In this document: piece after piece, positions 48,027 through 60,257 of the stretch
How the letters are laid out: every line of letters starts with the position of its first letter
Numbering within the stretch: the first letter of the stretch is position 1
Assembly: GCF_040436345.1 (NCBI RefSeq)
Contig: NC_133236.1
Span: forward strand, 16,695,466-16,759,465
Length of the DNA: 64,000 nt
Direction of reading: 5' to 3'
From: Pagrus major
Lineage: Eukaryota > Chordata > Actinopteri > Spariformes > Sparidae
Made by a program: the position numbers and the translations under genes
The notes under the pieces: generated by a model
What the model saw: the letters and a program-made list of their open reading frames with translations, nothing else
Database searches by the model: none
Told to the model about the DNA's origin: nothing

Positions 48027-48384
48027 ATGGATGGATGAATAGATGGATCACTATTAGATATCGCTATTAGGACATGTATTATATTTATATAAGCATTTTC
48101 AGCCAAATTCTGGTGATCTAACTGATCCCCCTGGACCACATGCCATTTCTGAAAAAAAAAAACAACAACAACAAAACCTTTATGTCACATTTTGATTAAA
48201 ATCTGTTTTTACCTGTTAGCAACAACAAATCAAATCACAATGCCATGCAGGCAGCAATAAGAACAATATAATATATATCATAAAACAGTGCATAGACAAG
48301 TCAACAACATTTAGGCAGCGAACAGGCCAATCTGACAGAAGCCATTTGTACAACCTGAGATCATGACAAAAACTTTTTGTCTCA

Positions 48385-48500
48385 AGTTAGTAAAGCTCCA
48401 GCTTCATATTTACATACTGTATGACAGTGGAATCAATCTTCTCATCTAAAAGTCTTGGCTGAAAATGAGTGTGAATTTTCTGAAATATCAAACAACTCCT
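48385..48500 (+). repeat. Dispersed repeat, GCTAAGCTAAGCTAAC family, partial copy
   Basis: 'agctccagcttcatatttac', 'gacagtggaatcaatcttct' and 'catctaaaagtcttggctga' match the 3' part of the family; the GCTAAGC core is absent. Confidence 0.6.
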
Positions 48501-51248
48501 TTAAAATGCTCATTGGTCGATTGGTCTAATGCACTTTTTCTTTTCATACATCACCTCTCTCTTGCATAACATATAACAAGATATTCAATCATGTTCACGC
48601 AGTCTGAACAACAACACATTTAGGTGTCACGTGACCTTGTTATGTGCCACATTAGATGATTAGGGTCTAAAAGCTCCTGCGTCAGGACACATGGGTGTCT
48701 CTTCATCAAACAACATCAGCACCCGGTGACGCAGCGTCAGAGCCCCGCGGCCGCTCTCTCTGAGGTTCACACAGAGTTGATGGAGCGAATCACTTTAGGG
48801 GATTAACAATGTCATCTGTTTGGATTACAGGGAGAGCCTACCTGCCCATCTGTCAGCTTTAGCCTGACACTGCCTTTACATGTGGAAGGCCTCACCCTCA
48901 CTCACTCTGTCCTTATTTATTTATTCAGATCAAAAACACGACACTATGGCCCTGAATGGAAGAACTGTAAATGTCTGGATGTGAAGCTGTTCCTTCTGAG
49001 TGCATCTTAACTCCCAGCTAACGGATGCAATACCCTCTTGTACTTCATGTAATGTATGTAAACAAAACTACAGACATGATCTCTGGAGATGAATCCACCT
49101 AAATTCACCCTAGAGATCATCAATACTTCTTTCTAATAAGGTAAACATTATAAAAGGTTAATAAGGTGGAACTATATCTTAATGGATAATGAATTTTAAC
49201 TCTTCTCTCAAAGGAAAAAGGTCAAATTTTCCTCCTGAGGCAACCTTGTAATCTATGAAATGTCCTTATTAATGGCTTATTACTGCTAAGCTATTTAAGC
49301 CATTTATAACAAAATCATGCAGTTAGTTCAGTACAGTTTAAATCTGCATACGTTTTTACTCCCTTGTTCTTTAATTTATCACTGTGTTGTTATTTTTTAT
49401 TTGAAGCACTGCTTCTTTTGAACAGAGAAGCACTGATGAAGCACTTATGATTTGAAAAGTGCCTATAAAGATTAATATTATTAGCATTAGTTTTACAGTA
49501 TGTTATATTAATACAAATGTTTAATAATATTTGTAGTAGATGTATGTACACTCAGAAATATCAGCCCAACATTTTTCCACGAACATCCTAAGTCGTCCAC
49601 CTGGCTTAAATCTTTTACATCAACTAGTGAAAAGTGGGAGCAAAAACAAGTGTTGCGTTGATATTTTTTGAGTGTATTTTTTTTAATAGTTTAATGTTTT
49701 CCTTTCATGTAACCTAACTACATATTGACTGTAGCTTCCTGTTGTTGTTGCACTAATATTTATTGAGATGTTTGCACTAAAGTAGACGACAGACTAGAAC
49801 TATCGATGAGCGAGTTTTCATAGATTTTTCTCAGAGAAGTCATTTTGATATGTTACAGATGTAAATAATACAATTAATGATGGCTGAATTCCATTTAGCT
49901 GCTTCACTGGCAGGGTTCTGGTGTTGTGCATGTTGGCTCACTGTCACAAAACAAAACAGATCCATTGTTAATGTTATTAGTAACGTCCGTACGACTATGA
50001 GTGCTGTGAAAGTGTCACAAGCAAGAAGTGCTGAAATCTGAAATTTCTTGGTGTTTTTGACCCTCTGGGTCACCGCAAAAAGGCCTGGTGTTTACTATTT
50101 GTATGATTCCCTTTTAGATGTTGATCACCGTGTGCAGGTTTCACAGTTTAAACCCAATCAATTTAAATTCCTTGTAATAGATTTAGTTGCTCTTCATTTA
50201 AGAACGCACAAGATAAACTGAAACTCTTTAAAAATCACACTGGTTTTCTGTTTATGCTGCAGGATGCTGGTGTTTCTGCTCTGACTAAACAGAGTTCATA
50301 GTTCACCCAGTATTTTATTTTAACCCTGAGGAGGAGGAGGACGGAGGAGGGAGAGGATGACGCTGGTGGCGATGCTGCATGTGGTGGAGGTGTGACGGGG
50401 ATTTTAAGGTTACCGAGAATATGTGCAGAGGGAAACCGTCTGAGGTTAGCTGCTCACACCCACACACAGAATAAACCAACAAACCTTGATATCCACCTAC
50501 ACAACGACTGCACATTCAATCTGGACTCTTTTACTCGGTGCTTCTCTATCATCTGCACTGCATCATCAACATTTCCTCCTGCAATTAGCACCTTTCCACC
50601 CTTCCTGTAATTCATGCATGACTGCTGTGGGCCGGCGAGACTCATTATCTGTGGGAAGTCAATTTACACCAGCTGACCTCTTGCAGATGTTGCAACCACT
50701 CGCCATTTAACTAAGCTGCCTGTCGCCTGCTGCACGGTGAGCCCACACCCCACTAACCCTGTCCTCAAAGCTACATCCCTTGATTTATCTCCCTCTCTCC
50801 ATCTCGCCGCTCAACCCACTGTGTCCTCTTTATCTGCCTCTTCATCGCTCTCTAGCTCCCTTTCAGCTGATGGAGCTTATTGTGGACAAATAGGCTTAGG
50901 AGCATGCAACTATGGCAACGGCCAATCGTAAAAAGCTACATAAGCACTTCATCAGGGGCCGTGATCCAATGGCTCCCGTTGGAGATGGTGCCCCCAACCT
51001 CCCGCAACAAGTAAAGGCAGGCCAGAGAGGCTCCTGGGAGGGAGGAGGGGAGAGACGAGAGAGAGAGGTGGAGATAATACTGTGGGACTGTGTGAGAGGA
51101 CGGGAGAGCAGAGAGAGAGAATCCATTTCTCTTCTCTCCCTGCTTTTCATTCAGACAGTCTTCTCTCTGTAGATACACATTTCTGATTTCTGAGGATTTT
51201 CTGCCTTTCAGTAATTGATTCTTGTGGAGTCCAAGAAAAACTTAAAAG

Positions 51249-51315
51249 GAAGAAGAAGAAGAAGAAGAAGAAGAAGAAGAAGAAGAAGAAGAAGAAGAAG
51301 AAGAAGAAGAAGAAG
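51249..51315. repeat. AAG microsatellite, ~22 units
   Basis: A perfect run of AAG about 2.2 kb upstream of the rd3 start codon; purine-only on the + strand. Confidence 0.98.
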
Positions 51316-52154
51316 GGGTAAGAAAATTATTCTGCTTTAAAACTGTTCATTATCAATCCCTGGACAAAATGATTGTGACCAGCAATAATTCAACATATTC
51401 AGCGGCTCTGTTTGTATCTGTCAGAAGTATAGCCAGCAACCCAAGCGTCCCTGAAAAGCAGGGATTTTACTGGGTCAAGAACGAAAGACATAAGTGTTCA
51501 ATTAAGCCGGAAATGTCCTGGGGAAATAAGTCAATTTCAGCTCACTTATCTTCAGTCAATCTGCAGGAAATTTATCAGCAAATATTCAGATAATCATTTC
51601 AGTTTTTAAAGCAAATGTTTTTCAAATGTGAAAATGTTATACTTTTCTTGGCTTTGCTTTATAGTCAATTGAATATTTGGGGGTTTTGGATTGTGTGTCA
51701 GACTAAACAAGACAGTGTTTTGTTTTCTGATTTCTGATTAATCAGTAATGAAACTAATCATCAGCTGCGGTAGTCCTGTTTATTTATTACCCTACACATG
51801 TTTTTCTTCTGTAAAAGAATATGCATTAAAACAACATTAAAAAACATGGACTAACAGTGCAGTCTAACATATGGAGGCACTGTGACGGGAGACTGTGTTG
51901 GCTGGATGTGTTTGACTCCATTTTGAAGGGTTAGTCCACAGGTTAGTGCAGGGCTGCCTCACTACTGCACATGTAGAGTTGTATAAAGCGTGCACAGCTG
52001 CTGTGGGCTGGAGGTGACCTCGTAACCTGAACAGATTACAACAAGATTAAAAGAGGACAGATTTGAAAGTAAACAGCCGTCTAATCGAAGAGCTGCCTAC
52101 AAAATGTGTACAGGTGCAGCACAAAAAGTATGTGTACTACTGCTAAGAAATACA

Positions 52155-52845
52155 CAAAGTAAGCAACTAATGATTATTTTCTGTATCTAATATATAAATA
52201 ATTCAATTAATTGATCCTTCAGAAATGAAAAATTCCCATCACAATTTCTAAGGCTCAGGATGCTGGTTCTTCTTTCAAGTGCTTTTTTTATCGAACCCGG
52301 GCTAATCTGATGATTACTTTTTGATAAATTGACTAACAAATAGTGAAAAAATGCCCAATGCAACTTTCCTGAGCCCAAAGTGACGTCTTAAAATGTTTTG
52401 TTTTGTTCCTACAACAGTCTCACACCCAAAGATATTCAGTTTACAGAAAAAAATGACTGGTTGCTCTATTTAAGACATTGTAGGCAAAAACTGTGCCAGG
52501 CACTCTTGGAAAATGTGAGATAAAGGTGGTTCCAAAGACAATCCAGGCACAGAGCAATGATTGCTGTATTTTCATAGGTTTTTTGCATCCAAAATTATTG
52601 AATCGATTATGAAAATAGCTGCACGATCAACTTATCGAGTACATTTTCAGAGGAAATTCAGTTACTATCACAAAAGACAGAGAAAAGCAGCAAAGATTCA
52701 CGTTTAAGAAGCTGGATCAAGAGCGTGTTCAGCATTTGTACATGAAAAATGACTTCACCAATTCTTTGAATATCAAAATTGTTCCTATATCATTTATCTT
52801 CGATCGACTAATTCATCAGTTATTTCAATTTTATAATCACAGGCT
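52155..52845 (+). repeat. 'Agcaactaatgattatttt' dispersed element, long copy
   Basis: Starts 'agcaactaatgattattttc' and continues with 'gcccaaagtgacgtcttaaa', 'cacacccaaagatattcagt' and, after a stretch that may be an insertion, 'gagaaaagcagcaaagattc', 'tgaaaaatgacttcaccaat' and 'cgatcgactaattcatca'. It is the longer relative of the copy at 18186-18480. Confidence 0.6.
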
Positions 52846-53509
52846 TGCAAAAACAAAAGGACCTCGTGCGGCTCAGGTGGTCCTTTTACTTCAAATTAAT
52901 AACTCACAAGACCTTCAGTAGCCTCTTCTGTAGGTTTTGTTCTTTTATCACAACAAAACAACAAAAACCCGACTGTTGAATGGAACTTGATTGAATACAG
53001 CATCTGTGAGAGCGGATATGACACCTGCTGAACAAAGAGCCAGTGGATGAGGACAATGAGGGGGGAACGCTCTCTTTTAGGATTATGTCGAGATGTGAAA
53101 ACAGCATGCAGTGGATGTGGTGTCACAAATGATGTCAGACTAAAGCAGATGTAAGGTCTCCACAAACGCTGAATTTTCAAATTGCCTTGAAAAGCACTAA
53201 ATCAACTGAACGAGACACTCAATTAAATGTTCAACATAACTCTCTGTTTTGTTTTAGTTCTCTCACATTTCTCTGCAAAGTAGATATTTCTATCACTATC
53301 AAACCTCTCAAAGATGTCTCACCATGAAGTCTTTCATACTTCGAATAAAAGCAAGCAAATCTAATCTGCAGGCAGTGTGCACTCTCCTTTTATTCTCCAG
53401 TCACACATAACCTTGAAAAATCCACTTTGAATTTGAAATCAATTAACTGAGCAAACATCTGAAGTAATGTCAGTGTGCTGACTACCTGTGCTAATCTCTC
53501 CCTCCGCAG

Positions 53510-56500
53510 GGGGCTGTGAAGAAGAACAAGGCCATGGCCTCCTGGTTCAACTGGAATGAGCCGTATCACCGGAGCCCCCAGAGGGACCCGGCAGACGTGG
53601 TGACCGACACACTGATGGTGGAGTTCAGCTGGCAGCTGAAGGAGGCGGAGAGGCTGCATAGAGAGAGGGAGAGCGAGTACAGACGCCTCAAGACTGGAGT
53701 GGACTACAGCTGGCTGGCCAGCACGCCTCGCTCCTCCTTCAGCGTCAGCACCGGGGAGAAGCTCGGCCTGGAGGACCTCTGCTCCAAGGTGCCGCCGCCC
53801 TGCTGTGGCCTGGTCATACTCAAGTAAGGAGACAAGAAAACTCATCATGTAGCTACAGCAATATTACAGGAACTGAAGCACGCAGTCAGGGAGTTACTAA
53901 GGTTAAATCTTTGAAATGAAATATTATTTTCTTTTTAAATTGTTAGAAAATTACATTTTTATTTCCATTCCCCGCCTCGCACTGCCCCCCAAAAAGTGTG
54001 AGGACATGTAGATGTAAATGCAATAGAGTGGGAGGAGATGTTGATGAGGGTTCTCAGTCATCCAGGTCATGGTGATTTTATGTGCTGTATTGTAGGCAAC
54101 TGGACTGGTTTCAGTTTCTTGAACTCTGTGTGGGAGTGTCCCTACAGAGTTGTTAAGGACTTGTGGGTAGTTGACCCAACTGGCCTTCATGTGGGTTTCT
54201 AAGGCTAGGTGAACCCAGTTGTGAATGGTTGTTAAGCTGTCTGGGGAGGGAACTCAGTACAGCATTTTAGGTGGGTGATAAGTAATGTCTTAGTCCACCT
54301 CCTCTGTTCAAAGACAGTCGTTCCAGTTTGACATAGACGGAGTCCTTTACTCCTCTTTCAAACCATCTGTCTTCTCCGGCCAAGATGTTTACATTGTTGT
54401 CCTCAAAGGAATAATTTTTCTCCTTCAAATGTAAGTGGACAGCAGAGTCTTGACCTGAGGAGCTGGCCCTCCTGTGTCGTGCCATTCGTTTATGAAAAGG
54501 TTGTTTTGTCTCCCCAGTGTACAAATCTGTGCGGTCCTGGCTGCATTGAACAGCAGAAACTACATTACTCTGTTTATGCCTGGTGTTTTGTCCTTAGGAT
54601 GGACAAGTTTCTGCCTCAGCGTGTTGGTAGGTTTAAAGTGAACTGGGATATGATGTTTATTGAAGATCCTCCTGAGTGTCTCAGATATTCCCGTGACATA
54701 GTGAATGACGATGTTATGTTTTCTGATCTCCTCCTCTCCGTCTGCTCTGGATCTTTTGAGGTTTTGACAAAGGTCCATTTTGGGTAGTCACAGGTTTTAA
54801 GTGCTCCCCTGATGTGCCTCTGTTCCTTCTCCTTCCCCTGGACTTACTGGGCACCGTCTCAGCCCGATGGTTTAGGGTCCTGATGACCCCCAGCTTGTGC
54901 TCCAGTGGGTGAGGAGCGCTGAACATCAAGTATTGATCTGTGTGTGTAGGTTTTCTGTACACCTTGGTGTTGAGGCTTCTGTCTTCTTCAATGTGCACTG
55001 CAGAGCACAAGAAGGGCAGACTGTCTCCTCTGACATCTTCCCGTGTGAACTTGTTGTTGTGGCTAGGAGCAGTTCCTGTGAAGGTAATCAAGGCTCTGCT
55101 CTCAACTTCTTCCATGTAGAGGTTGGCCACTACTGGGGACACCGGTCTGAGTGGTGCTCCTTCCTTGTGTATCTTGGGGAGTCCATAGATACATGGGATG
55201 GCTTCCCCGGGGTGCAGTCTGTAATATAATGGTCTGTCAATGGCTTTTATCTTTTCTAGTTTTTTCCAGATATTCTATAACCTTCTTTTTGTAGCTACTG
55301 GTAGGATCTCGCCTCAGTGTCTCATAGATGTTAGTTTCACTTAGCAGATCAGTGACTGGCAAGAAAGAGGAGAGGTTTTGCATATTTCATTTGAATATTT
55401 TAGAGCAGATTAAGTCTTTGAAAATCAAATGTCAAACACCTTTTCTGTTTTCATTTTAATATGGCCTTTGAAGCATGAATTCAACAGGTGGGCAGTTCTT
55501 ACATATATGCAGGGTTTTTAGAAGAAAGCAGCACATCACACACCTCATTAGACTACATCCAGAAGACATTAAACTTGTTTTAAAAAGTCCTTTGAGCATT
55601 TTCATAAAATCTCACTCCTTTATTCTTCATTTTTTGCATTTATTAATGTATCTAACATGATTTTATTATGTGATATAATATATTTTTTATTTTCACTTCA
55701 TGTGGACCACAGGTAGACCAAGAGTCACTTTGTTGAGGTGGATGGTGTGTATAGAGAAATGACAGGCTGGCGCCCAGATGTACTTCAATTTCAGAGAAAG
55801 CGTTAATTACACTTCACAGCCAATCTGTCAACTGAGGTTTCCTCGTCTCCAGCTAATTAAAGTCACACAAAGATGTTGATGCCTGTGTGTGTGTGACTTC
55901 TACTTTCAATTAGCACCTCACTGCTTTCTCACATTAACGCCGCTCAAACTGCCTCCCAAAAAACTGTCAAACTCTAACAAGACACCTGAGGCCCAAACAG
56001 ATGCCCAAACAAGCTCAGGACATCTCTGCTGCAGATTAAAGGACAGTGACACCAAAGAATTACAGAGCCATGGGCTGGGTGGCAGCTGATCAGTGTCCCT
56101 GACGAAGTCTCTCCCTGTCTCTGCCAAAGACAACGCCTAGTGTTTGTCGTCAGATCAGGTGAACTGATTTTCATGGAATTTCAAGGACAGTTGATCCGAT
56201 ACTTCTTCCATTAAGATGCAGGGCAGGCCTGGCTAGCTGGTTAGCATGCTAACTTCAGTGGATATCCCTGCAACACAATACATAGACATCTCTGACATAA
56301 CGGCAACCCTGGTATTTCTTCACTTTCTGTTGATAATTTTTGTTCATTTTAGAATGTTTAAATTAAAATGTACATATTGCTCCTTTAGGTTATTTTTTTG
56401 ATGTATTTTTTTTTAAACTAAGCTACTGATGTTTCTGCTGCTGTGACATATTTATGTAGAATAAGCTGAAAATCACAAAAAGCTGATTTCTTCAAGGGGC

Positions 56501-58404
56501 AAATTTTTGTCAGATATTCAAAACATTCAAAAGATGAACATTAATAACAGAGAGTGAAGAAACAACAGCATGTGTGAGGTGTCAAAGTTGTTAATGTACT
56601 GTGTTGTAGAGATGTCTACTGAAGATAGCATGCTAACCAGCTAGCTTCGGGACATTCTCTTTCCTAATTTCACTTTGTGAAAGCAACACATATGCATCAT
56701 TAAACTCACAAAATGTCAAAAAAGGAAATATTTTTACATTCATTTTCCTCATTAAACAGAAAAATACAAACGGACACCATCTGAACTCAAGTTTCTCTCT
56801 TCTACCAAACTAAGTCGAGCTTAAGTGCCTCGTTAACTAATCGTAAAACACATCTAATTCAGTTTTTTCTTCCCCCTTTAGATTCGGAGCTAACTTCAAA
56901 TTCTGCCCATTTCCTACAAATTACACCTTTAAAATCAAGTATTTCTATATGTGAATATAAAATACTGCAGCATTTGGTAGTACATTTTAAAGAAATACCT
57001 ACTTGGCCTTTACAGACGTGTTGAATTTAAAATGTGAGTAAAAAGATGAACGTAGACTCAAAATCACTTCCTGAGGAGAAGAAATGTACTTTTAACAGAG
57101 GAGATGCATTTGAAAGGTCCAGGAAAAGCTAAAAAAGGACCTCGAGTGAGTTGAGTGACTGTTTTGAAGTTGTAGAAAGAGCTTTCATGCTGAATCAATA
57201 ACTCTGATTAAGTAAATCCTCTACTAAAGTTAAATGATCTATACAGTTGAGAGTTACAGCTCACTCCTGTATTTTGGATTTTGACAGTCGGGCTGCATTT
57301 CCATGTACAACTGAATGATGAATTGTACCTTTTAATTAAGCCTTTTCCCACATTTACATGAAGAGATATTACTTTTTGACATTACAGCCTTTTACTAACG
57401 ATCACAGTGACGTTTACAAAAGGTTTAGATAGCTACACATATAACATTTAATAAATACCACTAGCAATGAACATGTTCAGAGCTAACGTGTTTGAGGGAA
57501 AGTGGGCCAATCATCAGCTAACTGGATGCACTTACTGGAAAGCATGCTCTCAAATAGAGGACTATTTAAGGGCTTATTAAGGCCTTGGCTCCTGTTGTTA
57601 GCAGGAGGAGGAGTAATTGGGGGGTTAGCTGGAGTGTGCTGGTCACGCAGATGGGGAGGGGGCTGATGACTGTGATCCATGTTGCTTTTTATAACACTCG
57701 CCATTATGTGGGTGTGGTTTTTGCTCAAAGGCCAGAATAAAACCTTGGGTAGAAATACGCAAAATGAGGCCCTCTCTTCAACTCATCTGCATGGGTACAT
57801 ATATTGATAGAAATAAGAGATATTGTAAATATATTGATATCTACGCCGTGACCCTCTGTATCAGTTAATTTATATGGCTAACAAAATTCTTTACAACAAA
57901 TGGAAAAACACAACAGTAAAATACACAGTGATGTGTGAATAGTCTAAAAGTTTAAAAGTGATTTAAAATAAGTAATAGTAGGTATAAAGTGTATGTCAGA
58001 ATATAACGGCCTGTGTTTTGTCTTTTGTTCTGCACAGGTTCAGGGAGGCCATGCAGGCCAATGAGCCCGAGGTGCAGGAGGTGCCCAGCCTGTTTCGCTC
58101 CATCCTCCTGGAGGCTCTGGATCAGCTGAAGGAGGAGCAGGAGGCTCAGCGGCTCGCCCGCCAGTGGAACAACAAGCGTGCCATGAGCATGTCACTCGTG
58201 AACTTCAGGTCCCGCATCAAGATCAACCCGTTCGGAAGCACAGTGGGCCTGACCTCTGCTGCGGCTGACGGGGCGGGTTTGAGCGACCTCAAAACGGTGT
58301 CAGAGGATGTGGAGAGAGGGATGGAGGGGGAGGAGAGGGTGCAGAGGGTGTGGAGCATGCCTGACTTCAGATACAAAGGAACCAGCAGCAGTAAGGTTGT
58401 CTGA
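53510..58404 (+). CDS. rd3: RD3 (retinal degeneration 3), complete coding sequence, two coding exons
   Basis: Photoreceptor protein that binds and traffics retinal guanylate cyclase and inhibits it. The coding start is ATG at 53534 (good context, aaggccATGG), in an exon that begins at 53510 after ccgcag, so a 5' UTR exon lies upstream. Exon 1 codes through 53823; exon 2 is 58038-58404; the join (AA|G TTC) gives 218 aa, against about 195 in human. [10 protein letters not shown] and [14 protein letters not shown] (about 55-68) match vertebrate RD3, as do [20 protein letters not shown] and the C-terminal VWSMPDFR. The protein is helix-rich with a Glu/Arg-rich stretch at about 36-52. The extra length lies mainly in a less conserved loop before SEDVERG. 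Intron 1 is 4.2 kb and holds a Penelope-like element (54045-55400) and a foldback (56228-56655). Confidence 0.95.
54045..55400 (-). mobile_element. Penelope-like retroelement, internally deleted
   Basis: Reading down the - strand from 55400: an N-terminal reverse-transcriptase stretch ([16 protein letters not shown], then [21 protein letters not shown]), a join to [17 protein letters not shown] (from 55142), [19 protein letters not shown] (about 54950) and, in another frame, a GIY-YIG-type block [19 protein letters not shown] (54524-54460) followed by [20 protein letters not shown]. The order RT then GIY-YIG nuclease is that of Penelope-like elements. Blocks around the catalytic YVDD are missing: the frame runs from TFTGTAPS directly to NNKFTRED. 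Frames shift and the terminal 'gttctcagtcatccaggtca' block is at its low-coordinate end. It is dead and lies in rd3 intron 1. Confidence 0.85.
56228..56655. mobile_element. Foldback element in rd3 intron 1
   Basis: The left arm (about 56228-56365) has 'gctagctggttagcatgcta' and 'tatttcttcactttctgttg' with 'gttcattttagaatgtt'. The right arm (about 56525-56655) has their inverse: 'aacattcaaaagatgaacat', 'taacagagagtgaagaaac' and 'tagcatgctaaccagctagc'. The loop is about 160 bases. No protein. A non-autonomous foldback or MITE. Confidence 0.8.
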
Positions 58405-60257
58405 TGTCAGGCGTTCATGGGACAGTGATGGTGGGAGGTTTCAGATGCTGAACTCCAGGACCCTTTGCTGCAGTATGTCCAACTTGCACCAGAGGCGGCA
58501 GGATGAATCTTATCATCCTTCCACTCTTTTCTGTATGAGACCAATCAGCATTCAAGGCATCCACTGCTTTATCTTAACACCTGCAGGGGCAAAGCCAGGT
58601 GTTTTTCCTCAGATCTTTTTTAACTTGACAGCATCTTTTGTTGGGGATTGAAACAGTTTCAACTCTGCGTGAGATTATTGCAATTTGCAGTGATGTGTCT
58701 TATATTTTGTAGGCATTGGCATCTAAGCCATAAGGGCTATTTGCTGTAGCCTGGTAGGGATGTTTATGTCATTTCATGGCTTTCTAAAAGTTGCAGGAAC
58801 AAATGAAAAATGCTTGTGTTGCCAAGTCACATGACACAAAATGGCTGTTGAGGTGCAGAGACAGAATGTTTCGCATGAGATTTATGTATACATGTTACTC
58901 ATTTAGTCTTAAAACAAATGATCTGTAATAGTTGATACTAACATAACATCATCTAGAGGGTGAGTCACGCGCTCCCCTCACAGACTGCTCTTTGTTTTCT
59001 CCCAACAGCACACAAGGACTCAGCACAATAATTAATCTTCCAAGGTCAGCAAACTGAAAGCTTTCTGTCTGTTATTCATTTGCAAGATGGTGTATTAAAA
59101 GAAAGAGGCACAAACAAATGTTACCAGACCTTCTGGAATTAAACATTTCAAAGTAAAATCTTCCCAGCAGTTTATTGCCGTTTGTTGCTTTGTTTGTTTG
59201 TCACACAGCAAATTTCAACAGTACACAATACATTACTCCATCATCCATATAAAGCTTTCAACAGGATTGATATAGGGGAACTAACAGTGATTGTATATTA
59301 TATTTCAATTTAATAACAGGACTGGTGCTGAAACAATATCCATGACAGAGTTTGGGGTAATGAATGTTATGAATAAGAAATACAGAAATCAACAAACAAC
59401 GCAGAATTGATTCTCATCATTTTAAACAAAATGTACACATTAAAAACTGTGATGACACTGTGGTTCTCATAGCCAACATTTTCTGTGGAGACACGATGGT
59501 CAGTTATCTACAGAACAATAAATGCACGGGCCAGACCAACATGTAGTAAAGTTGGCATGAATGATTGACACAACCAGCAGAAAAATGTCACCAAGTGTCA
59601 TCAAGTCCATGTCACCTGGGGCCGAAGACTACATTTTTGAAAATGATAATAACTCTGGAGGTGTGAAAATAGAAAGAAGTGAGCTTAGCAGACCTCTGCT
59701 GTTCGCTTCTCATCTCGGCTTGTGGCTAACATTAGCCGCTACTAGCATACATTAGCATAACACACTGGAATCTCAAGCAAAACTGTCTGCAGCTGAGTTG
59801 CACTGTGGGTAATTTTGCCTGGTTATGACAAGTAGAATCCCTGGAATAAAAAAAGGGGTGAACACACGTTGGGACGCCAGTCGCTGGCAGTTCATGATCA
59901 GACTGATGCTGTCTAACTACAATTTTTACCTTTAACTGATCTAGGTGGCCATAGATAAAATTCTGAACGACACTGCGCAACATAAACACATCTCATATAA
60001 CAAAAACTATCAGACTACGCTGAAGAATTAGCCACCTGGGTGGTAATGTGAGATGCTATATTTTCACCACTTCACTGCATGAGACACAGCTCCTTCGCTC
60101 TGGCTTGGTGCTGCCCCTGTGTGTCGATGTAAGTGGCATTCATCATCTCTTTCTCAGAAAACCCTTCATTATTTTTTCTTGGAAAGCTGAGTTGTTGTGT
60201 CCTGAGTTCTGCTGACATGTCCAGGCCTGAGAACCGCTACTGGCGTACACAGAGGCA
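58405..60257. other. rd3 3' UTR and tail-to-tail spacer with the SR-like gene
   Basis: No gene. AATAAA at 59517-59522 could end rd3 on the + strand. TTTATT at 59171-59176 is AATAAA on the - strand and could end the SR-like gene, which would make the 3' ends overlap. Both assignments are tentative. Confidence 0.45.

Larger units (their letters stand above)
27530..53509. other. Repeat-rich spacer between slc30a1 and rd3
   Basis: About 26 kb without a gene I can support. Contents that can be named are listed as separate entries: minisatellites, inverted repeats, dispersed short repeats, a LINE 3' end and a Penelope-like fragment. A GC-richer patch at about 29810-29950 and a pyrimidine/purine-rich patch at 50320-51130 are the only parts that look like possible regulatory sequence or a 5' UTR exon of rd3. 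All open frames of 60-165 codons here lack domains or come from microsatellites. Confidence 0.6.

Noticed and set aside
53390-53848. 152-codon antisense frame over rd3 exon 1
   Set aside because: A shadow of rd3, crossing its splice sites.
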